From Chloroflexota bacterium (GTDB lineage: Bacteria > Chloroflexota > UBA6077 > FW602-bin22): DNA of 32,145 bases. Made by a program: the position numbers and the translations under genes. The stretch covers positions 1 through 32,145 of the forward strand of contig VGOZ01000035.1 in the NCBI GenBank assembly GCA_016875715.1, read 5' to 3'. The notes under the pieces were generated by a model. That model was given only the letters and a program-made list of their open reading frames with translations, was not told where the DNA came from and ran no database searches. Shown here piece after piece: positions 7,477 through 15,786 of the stretch (position 1 is its first letter; each line of letters begins with the position of its first letter).

Positions 7477-8579
7477 GCGGCAGCCTGCCTGACCTCGAGG
7501 CGTGCCGACTCCGGATTGATGAACTGGACAGCGCGCTGATTCGGTTGCTGAACGAGCGTGCGGCCGTATCTCTGCGCGTGGGGCAACTGAAGGCAGGTGA
7601 GGGGTCGCCTATTTACGTGCCAGATCGCGAGGCGAGGCTGATGGAAGGTCTCGAACGACAGAATCCGGGTCCCTTCCCCAATCTCGCGATCCGTAACATC
7701 TGGACCGAGATCCTGTCCGCCTCGCGCGCCCTTCAGCGGCCGATCCGCGTCGCATTCCTGGAACCGGTTGCGACGTTCAGTTACGACGCGGCGCGCCGAA
7801 AGTTCGGATCGATGGCAGAACTGGTCCCCTGCCGCACGATACCTGAGGTCTTCTTCGCCACGGCCCGCCGCGACGCTGACTATGGGATCGTCCCGATGGA
7901 GAACTCCACCGATGGCGGTGTCACCTTTACGCTGGATACGTTCGTCGATACCGAGATCAAGGCGTGCGCCGAGATCGAGATTCAGATCTCGCACAACCTC
8001 TGTTCGCACGGAACGCTACAGACCATCGATCGGGTCTACTCGCAGCCAGTGGCCCTGGCGCAGTGTCGGCGCTGGCTCGGTGCGAACCTCCCGCGTGCGG
8101 AGGTGGTGGAGGTCTCGTCCACGGCGCGTGCGGTGGAACTCGCGAAGTTGCCCAACGAAGCGGGTATTGGGTCGGAGTCTGCCGCCGAGGTGTTCAGCGT
8201 TCCGATCGTGGCTCGGGGGATCGAGGATCAGCGAAACAACTTCACGCGTTTCATCGTGATCGGCGACCAAGTCGCCCCTCGCACCGGCAAGGACAAGTCA
8301 GCCATTGTCTTCGCGGTTCGACATCACGCCGGTGCGCTTCATCAGGCCCTGCGGATCTTCGCGGAGGGTGGCATCAACCTCACGCGCATCGAATCGCGCC
8401 CCTCGAAAAAGCGGGTCTGGGAGTACGTCTTCTTCCTCGACTTCCAGGGACATCAAGACGACGAGCCGGTTCGCCACGCGCTACGCGAGCTTGGCGAGCA
8501 CGCGCAGTTTGTGAAGGTCCTCGGAAGCTGGCCGGACGAGAGCCGACCCTTCGACGTGGGCCGCGCTACGGCGGAATAG
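7443..8579 (+). CDS. pheA: Bifunctional chorismate mutase/prephenate dehydratase (P-protein)
   Basis: The protein has 378 residues. Residues ~16-95 form an AroQ-type chorismate mutase helix bundle (RIDELDSALIRLLNERAAVS, then VPDREARLMEGL). Residues ~100-275 are the prephenate dehydratase domain with VPMENSTDGG and the catalytic NNFTRF motif. The C-terminal ACT domain has GALHQALRIFAEGGINLTRI and ESRPSKK, the phenylalanine-binding GAL and ESRP motifs, so feedback inhibition by phenylalanine is expected. The usual LGPxGTFS at the dehydratase start is LEPVATFS here. GTG 7443 overlaps aroB by 34 bp. The 3' end overlaps the convergent membrane-protein gene by 14 bp. With aroK and aroB it forms a chorismate-to-phenylpyruvate cassette. 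Confidence 0.95.
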   Translation: MDTGSHHRSALGGSLPDLEACRLRIDELDSALIRLLNERAAVSLRVGQLKAGEGSPIYVPDREARLMEGLERQNPGPFPNLAIRNIWTEILSASRALQRPIRVAFLEPVATFSYDAARRKFGSMAELVPCRTIPEVFFATARRDADYGIVPMENSTDGGVTFTLDTFVDTEIKACAEIEIQISHNLCSHGTLQTIDRVYSQPVALAQCRRWLGANLPRAEVVEVSSTARAVELAKLPNEAGIGSESAAEVFSVPIVARGIEDQRNNFTRFIVIGDQVAPRTGKDKSAIVFAVRHHAGALHQALRIFAEGGINLTRIESRPSKKRVWEYVFFLDFQGHQDDEPVRHALRELGEHAQFVKVLGSWPDESRPFDVGRATAE

Positions 8580-8961
8580 GGCCGAACAGTCCTCCCAGGC
8601 CGGCAGCGCTCGTGGTGAACGCGCGGATCGCCAGGCCAGCGATGAACAGCGCCGCGAGTGCTGTCGGGAGCGGCGAACTCGCCTCGCGCCCGCGCGACCA
8701 GCTGTAAACGAGGGGCAGGACCAACGTCGCGAGTCCACCATAGGCGAAGTGCAGCAGGTCTGGAGGCAGCCGTCCGGCGAAGACAAGCCCCAGACCAAGC
8801 GCGAACTGAAGGATAAGAAGCCCCTCGCCGATCAGGAGTGTCCCGTAGTAGCGTCCATCCCGCGGGAGGCTGGGCAGAACGCACGCGAGCAACCCCCAGA
8901 TCCCGCAGATCGCCACGAAGTAGACAGCGGCGCGCCCCACGATCAGATGGGCCGTATCCAT
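8566..8961 (-). CDS. Small integral membrane protein, four predicted helices
   Basis: The protein has 131 residues. The start at ATG 8961 is chosen because AGGAG lies seven bases upstream. Four hydrophobic segments are visible: VYFVAICGIWGLLACVL, LLIGEGLLILQFALGLGLVF, FAYGGLATLVLPLVYS and LPTALAALFIAGLAIRAF. A conserved-looking HFAYGG motif precedes the third. The N-terminus, the short loops and the HxxxG pattern are reminiscent of small uncharacterised membrane proteins of actinobacteria and Chloroflexota, but I do not recognise the family. It is the last gene of the long leftward run, 21 bp after thrB, and overlaps the end of pheA by 14 bp. Confidence 0.75.
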   Translation of the reverse strand: MDTAHLIVGRAAVYFVAICGIWGLLACVLPSLPRDGRYYGTLLIGEGLLILQFALGLGLVFAGRLPPDLLHFAYGGLATLVLPLVYSWSRGREASSPLPTALAALFIAGLAIRAFTTSAAGLGGLFGPIPP

Positions 8962-8982
8962 AGAAGCACTCCTGATCAAGTC

Positions 8983-9888
8983 TTACGTTCGGTCGAGAAC
9001 GACGGTGCCCGATTCGTCGACGCGCGTCACAATCGCCCGACCGGAGACGCCGCGGTCCCGCGCCGCGGCGCACATCGCCTCACCCACCGCGTCGGCATCT
9101 GTGTCGACGAGTGCGAGCATCGCCGATCCCGAACCGGACAGACAGGCACCGATCGCGCCCGCCTGCCGCGCCGCACGAAGGATGTCGGGAAGTGCGGGGA
9201 TGAGTCTCTCCGCGCGCGCTGGTTGATGCAGGCGATCGTCCATAGCCCGACCGACGAGATCCCATCGACCGGCGTTGAGCGCGGCCACAAGCATCGAGGC
9301 GTGAGCGACGTTGAACGCAGCATCCTCGTGCGACACGACCCGCGGAAGGACACCGCGAGCCCGGTGCGTCACGACTCGGAGCACCGGAACGAAGAGCACC
9401 GCCCCCGGCATCTTCTCCATCGGAACCCGAAGTGCGTCGACGCGTTCCTCAGTCATGAGTGAGGCGACGAGTCCACCTAGCAGGGCAGGCGAGACGTTGT
9501 CGGGGTGTCCCTCGAGTCGGGCCGCCGGTTCGACCAACCGTGCGCATTCGACCGCGCCACCGGCCATCAATTCGGCTAGGGCCAGACCCGCGACGATCGC
9601 GGTCGAACTGCTCCCCAGCCCGCCGGTCACCGGAATACTGCTGCGGATCGTCAGTTCGAGCGGCGGCGGCGCGATACCCTTTCTCACCAGAGCCGATACG
9701 AGCGTACGGTAGGCGAGATTCCTCGCGTCGCGACCGATGGTCTTGGCGCCCTCGCCCTCGATCAGAATGTGAAACGGTCTACCGGTCTCCACGATGAAGT
9801 CGGCGTGAAGATTGAGGGCGAGCCCAAGGCAATCGAAGCCGGGCCCCAGATTCGCCGATGTCGCCGGTACCCGAACGGCGAAGCGCAT
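8983..9888 (-). CDS. thrB: Homoserine kinase
   Basis: This 301-residue GHMP-family kinase phosphorylates homoserine to O-phosphohomoserine in threonine biosynthesis. It shows the N-terminal VRVPATSANLGPGFDCLG, the ATP-binding loop PVTGGLGSSSTAIVAG, GHPDNVSPALLGG, and the C-terminal SGSGSAMLAL motif, in normal order and at normal length. ATG 9888 follows the hom stop by 22 bp with a weak AAGG in front. Threonine synthase (thrC) is not in the window. Confidence 0.96.
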   Translation of the reverse strand: MRFAVRVPATSANLGPGFDCLGLALNLHADFIVETGRPFHILIEGEGAKTIGRDARNLAYRTLVSALVRKGIAPPPLELTIRSSIPVTGGLGSSSTAIVAGLALAELMAGGAVECARLVEPAARLEGHPDNVSPALLGGLVASLMTEERVDALRVPMEKMPGAVLFVPVLRVVTHRARGVLPRVVSHEDAAFNVAHASMLVAALNAGRWDLVGRAMDDRLHQPARAERLIPALPDILRAARQAGAIGACLSGSGSAMLALVDTDADAVGEAMCAAARDRGVSGRAIVTRVDESGTVVLDRT

Positions 9889-9910
9889 TGCCTTCTACCC
9901 GGCGGAGCGC

Positions 9911-11197
9911 TCAGCGATCGACACGAATCGAGGCGCTGACCTGTCGCGTGCAACTGAGGTGAAGGATCTTCTGCAGTGCCTCCGTCATCGCGCTCTGACG
10001 GGCGGTGTGCGTCATGATTACGATCTCGGCGACGCGTGCTTCCTCGTCCGACTCCTTCTGGATGCATGAGGCGATGCTGATTCCGGAGTCGCCGAGCGCC
10101 CGTGCGATCTGCGCGAGCACACCAGGCTCGTCGGCCACGCTCAGGCGCAGGTAGAAGCGCGCGGTAGTCTCGCCGAAGGCTCGCACGGGAGGCGAAGTTG
10201 CGGGGAAATCGACCCGCTGGGCGACGCCAGCGACGATGTCGGCCACGATGGCACAAAGATCGGCGAGGACCGCGGAGGAGGTCGGCTGCGCGCCGGCTCC
10301 ACGGCCGTAGAGCACCAGTTTGTCGACCTCGTCACCGTCGATGAGAACCGCGTTGAAGACGCCATTCACAGACGCTAGGTGGTGGTCGCGCGGGAGCAGC
10401 GTGGGGTGCACATTCGCCTCGATCACTCCGTCCACGAGGCGTGCCGTCGCGACGAGACGGACGACGTAACCCATCTCGGATGCATACCGGAAGTCCTTCT
10501 CGGCAAGATCCGTGATGCCGATCCGATGGATCCGTTCGGGCCGCACGTCGGCGCGGAAAGCCAGCGTGGTGAGAATCGAGAGCTTGTACGCCGCATCGGT
10601 CGCCTCGACATCGTTCCGCGGGTCAGCCTCGGCGTAACCGAGTCTCTGCGCTTCGGCCAGCGCGTCCGCGTACTCACGACCATCAGCCATCGCGGTCAGG
10701 ATGAAGTTCGTCGTCCCGTTGATGATCGCCTGTATCTGGCTGATGTCGTTCGCCACGAGGTCGCGGCGCACGACGCGGATGATGGGAATACCGCCGCCCA
10801 CGCTCGCCTCGAAGAACAGATTCACCCTGTGGCGGTCGGCGATCTGCAGGAGTTCGTACCCGTGCTTGGCGATGACCTCCTTGTTGGCGGTCACCACGTG
10901 CTTTCCGGCCGATAGAGCTCGCTCAATGTAGGTCCGAGCGGGTTCCTCGCCCCCGAGCAGTTCAACCACGACGGCGATCTCCGGATCGTCGAGGATCGCC
11001 TCCGCGTCGGTTGTCAGGAGCCCTCGGTGGATCGACGCGTCGCGTTGTCGGGTCACGTCGCGAACCAGGATGCGGGAAACCTCGATGCGAGCACCGAGTG
11101 TCTGCGCGATCCGATCGCCTTTGCGGGCGAGCACGGAGATGACTCCCGATCCGACGATGCCGGCGCCGAGGACGCCGACCTTGACGGGACGCGCCAC
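9911..11197 (-). CDS. hom: Homoserine dehydrogenase with ACT domain
   Basis: The protein has 428 residues. It reduces aspartate semialdehyde to homoserine with NAD(P)H. The nucleotide fold starts with VGVLGAGIVGSGV. VVTANKEVIAKHG, FEASVGGGIPIIRV and DVEATDAAYKLSILTTLAF, with the active-site region, follow. Residues ~345-425 are an ACT domain (RLSVADEPGVLAQIARAL, then ISIASCIQK), consistent with threonine feedback. GTG 11197 has AAGGA seven bases upstream and follows the aminotransferase stop by two bases. No aspartokinase is fused or adjacent. Confidence 0.96.
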   Translation of the reverse strand: MARPVKVGVLGAGIVGSGVISVLARKGDRIAQTLGARIEVSRILVRDVTRQRDASIHRGLLTTDAEAILDDPEIAVVVELLGGEEPARTYIERALSAGKHVVTANKEVIAKHGYELLQIADRHRVNLFFEASVGGGIPIIRVVRRDLVANDISQIQAIINGTTNFILTAMADGREYADALAEAQRLGYAEADPRNDVEATDAAYKLSILTTLAFRADVRPERIHRIGITDLAEKDFRYASEMGYVVRLVATARLVDGVIEANVHPTLLPRDHHLASVNGVFNAVLIDGDEVDKLVLYGRGAGAQPTSSAVLADLCAIVADIVAGVAQRVDFPATSPPVRAFGETTARFYLRLSVADEPGVLAQIARALGDSGISIASCIQKESDEEARVAEIVIMTHTARQSAMTEALQKILHLSCTRQVSASIRVDR

Positions 11198-11199
11198 GA

Positions 11200-12303
11200 T
11201 CAGTTCCTTGCCGTAGTCGGAAGACGATGGCCGAGCCCTGCAAGGACATCTCGAATGGCCGAAAGCGCCTCATCGATATCCCCATCAGTCACCCAGCCGA
11301 GGTGGCCGACACGAAAGACCTTTCCAGCGAGCGAACCCTGACCACCCGCAAGCTCGATGCCGAAACGATCGCGTACACCGGAGACGATCGCATTTCCGTC
11401 GATGCCCACTGGCACGCGGATCGCGGTCACGGTGTTCGATGCAACCGACGGATCGGCGAGCAGTTCCAGGCCGAGCGAGCACGCCCCGGCCCGAGCCCGC
11501 TGGCCCAGCCGGGTATGGCGGGCGATTGCCTGATCCAGCCCCTCCTGTTCCAGCACATGCAACGCCTCGGCCAACGCGAAGTAGATCGAGATCGCGGGGG
11601 TCGCTTGCGTCTGACCGCGGGTCAGCCACGATTTAGCCGCGGCGAGATCCCAGTAGTACCGCGGCATACGGGCAATGCGCTGGGCTGCCCAGGCTCGCTC
11701 GCTCACGCTGACCATGGCGAGTCCAGGCGGCGCCGCCCAGGCCTTCTGCGAGGCCGTCGCCACCACATCGAGACCCCATTCATCCGTTCGCACATCGATC
11801 CCCGCGAGAGAGCTCACCGCGTCGACGATGACGAGGGCATCGGTTTCTCGGACCATTCGCGCGATCTCGGCGAGCGGATTCGTCACACCAGTGGACGACT
11901 CGTTGTGCGTGACGAGGACGGCACGCGTATCGGGTGCGCGACGCAGCGCGTCGCGCACGGCGTTCGGATCGATCGCATTTCCTGGTTCCGCCGCGAGGCG
12001 ATGCACGATCGCGCCGTACGACTCGGCGATGTCGGCGATCCGATCGCCGAAGAAACCGATGGTGATCCCCAGAACCCGGTCACCCGGCGACAGGAAGTTC
12101 ACGACGCCCGCCTCGAGTGCACCAGTACCGCTGGCTGTAAGCGTGAGGACATCGGACCGGGTGCGATAGCACCGCTTCAGTGCCTCGGTGATCTCTGCGA
12201 TCAGGGCCGCGAACTCCGGTCCCCGGTGGTTGATCATCGGTCGGCTCATCTGCGCCAGCACCGATGCGGGCACCGGCGTCGGCCCGGGGATGCGCAGTTT
12301 CAC
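11200..12303 (-). CDS. Class V aminotransferase, serine-pyruvate/alanine-glyoxylate type
   Basis: This is a 367-residue pyridoxal-phosphate enzyme. The start RIPGPTPVPASVLAQM and NHRGPEF, the LTASGTGALEAGVVN cofactor loop, VTHNESSTGV, VDAVSSLAGID and the cofactor lysine in ATASQKAWAAPPGLA place it in the alanine-glyoxylate/serine-pyruvate aminotransferase group of fold type I. It probably moves an amino group between serine or alanine and glyoxylate or pyruvate. The exact substrate pair is not readable. GTG 12303 has no ribosome binding site but a TAGAAT hexamer nine bases upstream, so it may also be read from its own leaderless transcript. It is 2 bp upstream of hom. Confidence 0.88.
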   Translation of the reverse strand: MKLRIPGPTPVPASVLAQMSRPMINHRGPEFAALIAEITEALKRCYRTRSDVLTLTASGTGALEAGVVNFLSPGDRVLGITIGFFGDRIADIAESYGAIVHRLAAEPGNAIDPNAVRDALRRAPDTRAVLVTHNESSTGVTNPLAEIARMVRETDALVIVDAVSSLAGIDVRTDEWGLDVVATASQKAWAAPPGLAMVSVSERAWAAQRIARMPRYYWDLAAAKSWLTRGQTQATPAISIYFALAEALHVLEQEGLDQAIARHTRLGQRARAGACSLGLELLADPSVASNTVTAIRVPVGIDGNAIVSGVRDRFGIELAGGQGSLAGKVFRVGHLGWVTDGDIDEALSAIRDVLAGLGHRLPTTARN

Positions 12304-12311
12304 GGGCCGCC

Positions 12312-12317
12312 GATTCT
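12312..12317 (-). promoter_or_regulatory. Possible internal -10 box for the aminotransferase-hom-thrB part
   Basis: On the minus strand TAGAAT lies in the 19-bp gap between the parA stop and GTG 12303, with nine bases between the hexamer and the start codon. This is the spacing of a leaderless promoter. No good -35 is seen. It would let the amino-acid genes be transcribed apart from the rpmH-parA genes upstream. Confidence 0.4.
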
Positions 12318-12322
12318 AGCAG

Positions 12323-13099
12323 TCACCCTTCCGATGCCTTGATTCGACGGAGGAACTCATCGGCGAGCCGTGCGTACGCGACCGCCCCGCGTGACTGGGG
12401 ATCGTACTGGGCGATTGCCTTGCCGAAGCTCGGAGCCTCTCCAAGCCGCACGTTGCGTGGGATCACGGTCTCGAAAGCCAGGCTAGGGAAGTGCCCGCGA
12501 ACCTCCTCTACCACACCCTGGGCCAAATTGGTACGCGCATCAAACATGGTGAGGATCACTCCGGCGACCCGCAAGCGTGGGTTCAGGCTATCGCGGATCA
12601 GGTCGATCGTCGTCACCAGCTGGCCCAGGCCCTCGAGCGCGAGGTACTCGCACTGGACGGGAATCAACACGCCATCGGCCGCGGTGAGCGAATTCACCGT
12701 GAGAAGGCCGAGCGACGGAGGGCTATCGATCAGGATGAACTCGTAGCGCTCGCGAATCGGCTGAAGAGTACGTGCCAGGCGCCCCTCGCGAGCCAGGATG
12801 CCAACCAACTCGATCTCGGCTCCGGCGAGCTGGATCGTTGCGGGAAGGAGGTCGACCCGAGGGTTCTCCGTGGCGACGATCACCTCGTCGATGGACCGCC
12901 CGCCTACCAACGCATCGTAGATCGACGGCGTGCCCGAGCGCTTGTCGAACCCGAGGCTGCTCGTGGCGTTCGCCTGCGGGTCCATGTCGACCAGAAGCAC
13001 GCGGTGACCGGCGATGCCCACAAATGCCGCCAGGTTGATTGCGGTCGTGGTCTTCCCCACGCCCCCCTTCTGATTCGCCAGCGCGATAGTGCGGGTCAC
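12323..13099 (-). CDS. parA: ParA/Soj-type chromosome partitioning ATPase
   Basis: The protein has 258 residues, starting at GTG 13099, which overlaps the PfkB stop as GTGA. The frame is open further upstream but that part is a shadow. The deviant Walker A motif KGGVGKTTTAINLA near the N-terminus, VLLVDMDPQANATSSLG, ILIDSPPSLGLLTVNSL (Walker B), PVQCEYLALEGLGQL and IPRNVRLGEAPSFGKAI are the Soj/ParA signatures. It should bind ATP, dimerise on DNA and act with ParB in chromosome segregation. No parB gene and no parS-like site is seen next to it. Its place after jag, near rnpA/yidC, is close to the usual location near the replication origin. Confidence 0.93.
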   Translation of the reverse strand: MTRTIALANQKGGVGKTTTAINLAAFVGIAGHRVLLVDMDPQANATSSLGFDKRSGTPSIYDALVGGRSIDEVIVATENPRVDLLPATIQLAGAEIELVGILAREGRLARTLQPIRERYEFILIDSPPSLGLLTVNSLTAADGVLIPVQCEYLALEGLGQLVTTIDLIRDSLNPRLRVAGVILTMFDARTNLAQGVVEEVRGHFPSLAFETVIPRNVRLGEAPSFGKAIAQYDPQSRGAVAYARLADEFLRRIKASEG

Positions 13100-13941
13100 A
13101 GGTGCGTCGCTGCCTGGCGTGCGCGCACCTGCTCCAGCGTAGGTATCCCAGAAGCTCCCGCGTGCTCGACGACGAAACTCGCCGCGCACGCGGCCAGGCG
13201 GGTCGCACGGGCGACGTCCCGGGTTCTCGCGTACTCGACCAGAAACGCACCCGCAAACGCATCGCCCGCACCAGTCGGCTCGACTTCCGACGCAGGAAAC
13301 GCCACGAAATCGCGCTCCGTTCCGCCGCTGAAGATGGTTCCGCCTCGAGCACCGCGTGTAACGACAAGTAGCGGGATCGCCTCGGCCAGCAGGTGGATCG
13401 TATCCGCATTTCGGTCCACGTCTTCTTCGCTCATGATGACAATGTCCAACCTGCGGAGTCGTTCTACGAGGCTTCCCCAACCATCGTGACGCACGAGACC
13501 GTCGGGTCCCCAGCGACGGAGCCATCCCTGGGGCGTAGCGGCGCGCAGCGCACCATCGAACACGTCTTCCACGCCGGGATCGACTTCGTTAGTCAGCGGC
13601 GCGAGCAGGACGATATCAGGGCTTCTCCATTCACACGGAACGGCTTCGGCTTCCAGGCGCCGGGCGACGGAGCGGATGTACTGTCTTCGATGTGTACCCT
13701 CATAGATGTTCTCGAATACGCTGCTGGTAGGGGACGGCACCACTCGGGCCTCGATGCCTGTGAGGATGGTGGCGACATCGAGGTCCGCTCCGACGCTCGT
13801 CACCACGCGGACGCGCGCGCCAAGGTTTCGGGCCATCGTACCCGCGTACGTGACCGTACCGCCGGGTACAGAACCGCCGGGGACGATATCGCTGGTGATG
13901 TGGCCAACGATCACCAGCGTCAGGCGGGCAGGCTCGTTCAT
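13096..13941 (-). CDS. PfkB-family (ribokinase-like) sugar kinase
   Basis: The protein has 281 residues. It has the early GGTVTYAGTMARNLGARVRVVTSVG segment typical of ribokinase-fold enzymes, LDIVIMSEEDV, VVTRGARGGTIF, and the C-terminal signature EPTGAGDAFAGAF with the catalytic aspartate in GAGD. It should phosphorylate a sugar, nucleoside or similar hydroxyl compound. The substrate cannot be told. It is joined to jag by an ATGA overlap and to parA by a GTGA overlap, an unexpected guest in this housekeeping block. Confidence 0.88.
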   Translation of the reverse strand: MNEPARLTLVIVGHITSDIVPGGSVPGGTVTYAGTMARNLGARVRVVTSVGADLDVATILTGIEARVVPSPTSSVFENIYEGTHRRQYIRSVARRLEAEAVPCEWRSPDIVLLAPLTNEVDPGVEDVFDGALRAATPQGWLRRWGPDGLVRHDGWGSLVERLRRLDIVIMSEEDVDRNADTIHLLAEAIPLLVVTRGARGGTIFSGGTERDFVAFPASEVEPTGAGDAFAGAFLVEYARTRDVARATRLAACAASFVVEHAGASGIPTLEQVRARQAATHL

Positions 13942-14648
13942 GCCCGAGGCGTTATTACGACCTTGCGGTTCTCACCCTCGCCGACGCTGCCCGTGGAAAC
14001 ATGAGGATTCTCCGCCAGAGCCACGTGGATGATCCGCCGCTCCGCGGCAGGCATTGCCTCCAGCGCGACCGGCTGACCGGACTCGTGGACCCGCTGGGCG
14101 ATCCGTCGCGCGAGGCTGCTCAGAGTCGCCTCGCGTCGTGCGCGATAGCCTTCCACATCGACGTTCACACGGAGCCAGCGCTTCTGCCGCTTGGCCATGA
14201 TCAGGTTCAGGAGGAACTGAAGCGCGGCCAGCGTATCGCCGCGACGTCCGATCAGTAGGCCGAGATCCTCACCTTGCACTTCCAGTGTCACTGTGCCGTT
14301 CGGTCGACGAACCGCTACGTCGGTATCCAGACCCAGAAGATCGAGGAGGTCGAGAAGAACCGCGCGCGCCTCCTCTGCTACTTCCTCGGTGATGGGCGCA
14401 TGGTCGGCCTCGAGGCGGCTCGCGGCGCGCGGTGGCGCCGTCGTCGCGACAGAGATCTCCGCGATCGGTTGCGTGCGCACCGCAACCAGGATATGAGCGT
14501 CCTCACCGCCGATCCCGAGGATCCCTCCGCGGCCCTCGGAAAGCACGGTGACCTGAAGATCGCCCTCCGGGCGCCCGGTCATCTCAACGGCACGCTTGAT
14601 CGCGTCCGCAACCGTCCGCGCGCTGACTTCGAGGCTTTCGCCCTCCAT
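13938..14648 (-). CDS. jag: Jag/KhpB-type RNA-binding protein
   Basis: The protein has 236 residues, starting at ATG 14648 with GGAGGA just upstream. Residues ~1-52 are the Jag N-terminal domain (SARTVADAIKRAVEMTG, then GRGGILGIGGEDA). Residues ~85-165 form a KH domain whose LGLLIGRRGDTLAALQFLLN is the GxxG loop region. Residues ~165-230 are an R3H domain (RREATLSSLARRIAQRVHES, then MPAAERRIIHVALAE). Jag/KhpB proteins bind RNA and affect cell elongation and division in Gram-positive bacteria. It follows yidC by 28 bp, the normal order. Confidence 0.95.
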   Translation of the reverse strand: MEGESLEVSARTVADAIKRAVEMTGRPEGDLQVTVLSEGRGGILGIGGEDAHILVAVRTQPIAEISVATTAPPRAASRLEADHAPITEEVAEEARAVLLDLLDLLGLDTDVAVRRPNGTVTLEVQGEDLGLLIGRRGDTLAALQFLLNLIMAKRQKRWLRVNVDVEGYRARREATLSSLARRIAQRVHESGQPVALEAMPAAERRIIHVALAENPHVSTGSVGEGENRKVVITPRA

Positions 14649-14676
14649 GATTCCTCCTGACGGCGGCCGCTGATCC

Positions 14677-15546
14677 TCAGCGGCGCTTTCGCCTACGTCT
14701 GTGTGATGTGGTCGTGGTGCGTTCGGTAGAGGGAGACGCTGCCGCGCCGGCAGGCGCTCCACTCGGCGGGGCCTCCGCGACCGCCGACGGCGCGTACAGA
14801 GTTCCACCAAGACGTGGTCCAGGCAGCGCGGAGCGTACTACCGCGGGGACCGGCAAGAGTCCCCATCCCGTCACGAAGAATTGCTGCACCATCTGGAAGA
14901 CGTTCGACGCCACCCAGTACAGAACAAGGCCCGCCGGGACGCTGACCGCGAAGAACACAAACATTATCGGCATGTATTGCATAATGGAATTCATCATCTG
15001 CTGTTGCGGGTCTGTTGTCGCCTGCTGTGCCATCTTGGTGGTGATCCACTGCGTCGCGCCACTCAAGACTGCCAGGATGGGCAATTGCTGAGGGAAGGTT
15101 TCAAAGGCGAATTCCGGTTTCCCCAGATCCGTAATCCACAAGAATGGACGCGAGAATTCCGGACTACTGGTGGACAACTGCAACAGTGCCGCGTACAGCG
15201 CGAACCAAATCGGCATCTGTACGAGCATTGGTAGGCAGCCAGCAAGCGGATTGATACGATGCTCCTTGTAAAGAGCCATCGTTTCCTCGCCACGCTTGGC
15301 CTGGTCATTCTTGTATACCTTATTGATCTGCTGGATCTTAGGTTGAAGCTCCTGCATGCGTTTCATAGAACGAATGCTTTGCAGTGTAAGTGGAAAGGTG
15401 ATCGACTTCATGATGAACGTGAAGACAATGATGGCAATGCCCCAACTGGCGATGCCGAGATTCACGGCTAGCTGTTCGTACAGGAACTCCAAGCCGAATA
15501 CGAAAACAGCGTTAACGAAGGAGTTCCAGAGTTCTCCGAGATCCAG
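14677..15546 (-). CDS. yidC: Membrane protein insertase YidC (probable CTG start)
   Basis: The protein has ~289 residues and inserts and folds proteins in the cytoplasmic membrane with or without SecYEG. The YidC/Oxa1 core is visible: WGIAIIVFTFIMKSITFPLT, the cytoplasmic hairpin with RMQELQPKIQQINKVYK, NPLAGCLPMLVQMPIWFALY, an IMQYMPIMFVFFAVSVPAGL segment and VLYWVASNVFQMVQQFF, ending in a basic tail (SHRRRRKRR) expected to touch ribosomes. The first ATG/GTG/TTG codon in frame is TTG 15492, with no ribosome binding site. CTG 15546 has GGGAGG eight bases upstream and restores the N-terminal ELWNSFVNAVFVFGLEFLYE segment expected for the family. I take CTG as the start; it lies 30 bp after the yidD stop. 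Confidence 0.95.
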   Translation of the reverse strand: MDLGELWNSFVNAVFVFGLEFLYEQLAVNLGIASWGIAIIVFTFIMKSITFPLTLQSIRSMKRMQELQPKIQQINKVYKNDQAKRGEETMALYKEHRINPLAGCLPMLVQMPIWFALYAALLQLSTSSPEFSRPFLWITDLGKPEFAFETFPQQLPILAVLSGATQWITTKMAQQATTDPQQQMMNSIMQYMPIMFVFFAVSVPAGLVLYWVASNVFQMVQQFFVTGWGLLPVPAVVRSALPGPRLGGTLYAPSAVAEAPPSGAPAGAAASPSTERTTTTSHRRRRKRR

Positions 15547-15576
15547 ACTTAGTGCCTCCCGAGCCGGGCGCGGCTG

Positions 15577-15786
15577 TCAGCGCACGGGATCATAGCCGCC
15601 GGGGTTGAATGGGTGACAGCGCGCGAGCCGGCAGACGCCCATCCATACCCCGGACACGATGCCATAGCGATCGATGGCCTGGCGAGTGTATTCCGAGCAG
15701 CTTGGATAAAACCGGCAGTGCGCGGGCAGTGCGCGCGAGATGGTCATCTGGTACGAGCGAATCGCCACGATCACCATGCGTTTCAC
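15577..15786 (-). CDS. yidD: Membrane protein insertion efficiency factor YidD
   Basis: The protein has 69 residues. It contains the whole family signature: IRSYQMTISRALPAHCRFYPS, SCSEYTRQAIDRYG, GVWMGVCRLARCHPF and NPGGYDPV. The start GTG 15786 overlaps the rnpA stop as GTGA. The upstream in-frame extension is a shadow of rnpA. It acts at the inner face of the membrane with YidC, whose gene follows. Confidence 0.96.
   Translation of the reverse strand: MKRMVIVAIRSYQMTISRALPAHCRFYPSCSEYTRQAIDRYGIVSGVWMGVCRLARCHPFNPGGYDPVR

Noticed and set aside
12491-13489. 332-residue plus-strand open frame
   Set aside because: It is antisense to parA and the PfkB gene, and its composition is that of a GC-rich shadow.
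15128-15137. TAATCCACA, one mismatch to a DnaA box, near rnpA/yidC
   Set aside because: It is a single site inside yidC with no cluster, no AT-rich stretch and no dnaA, so there is no support for an origin here.
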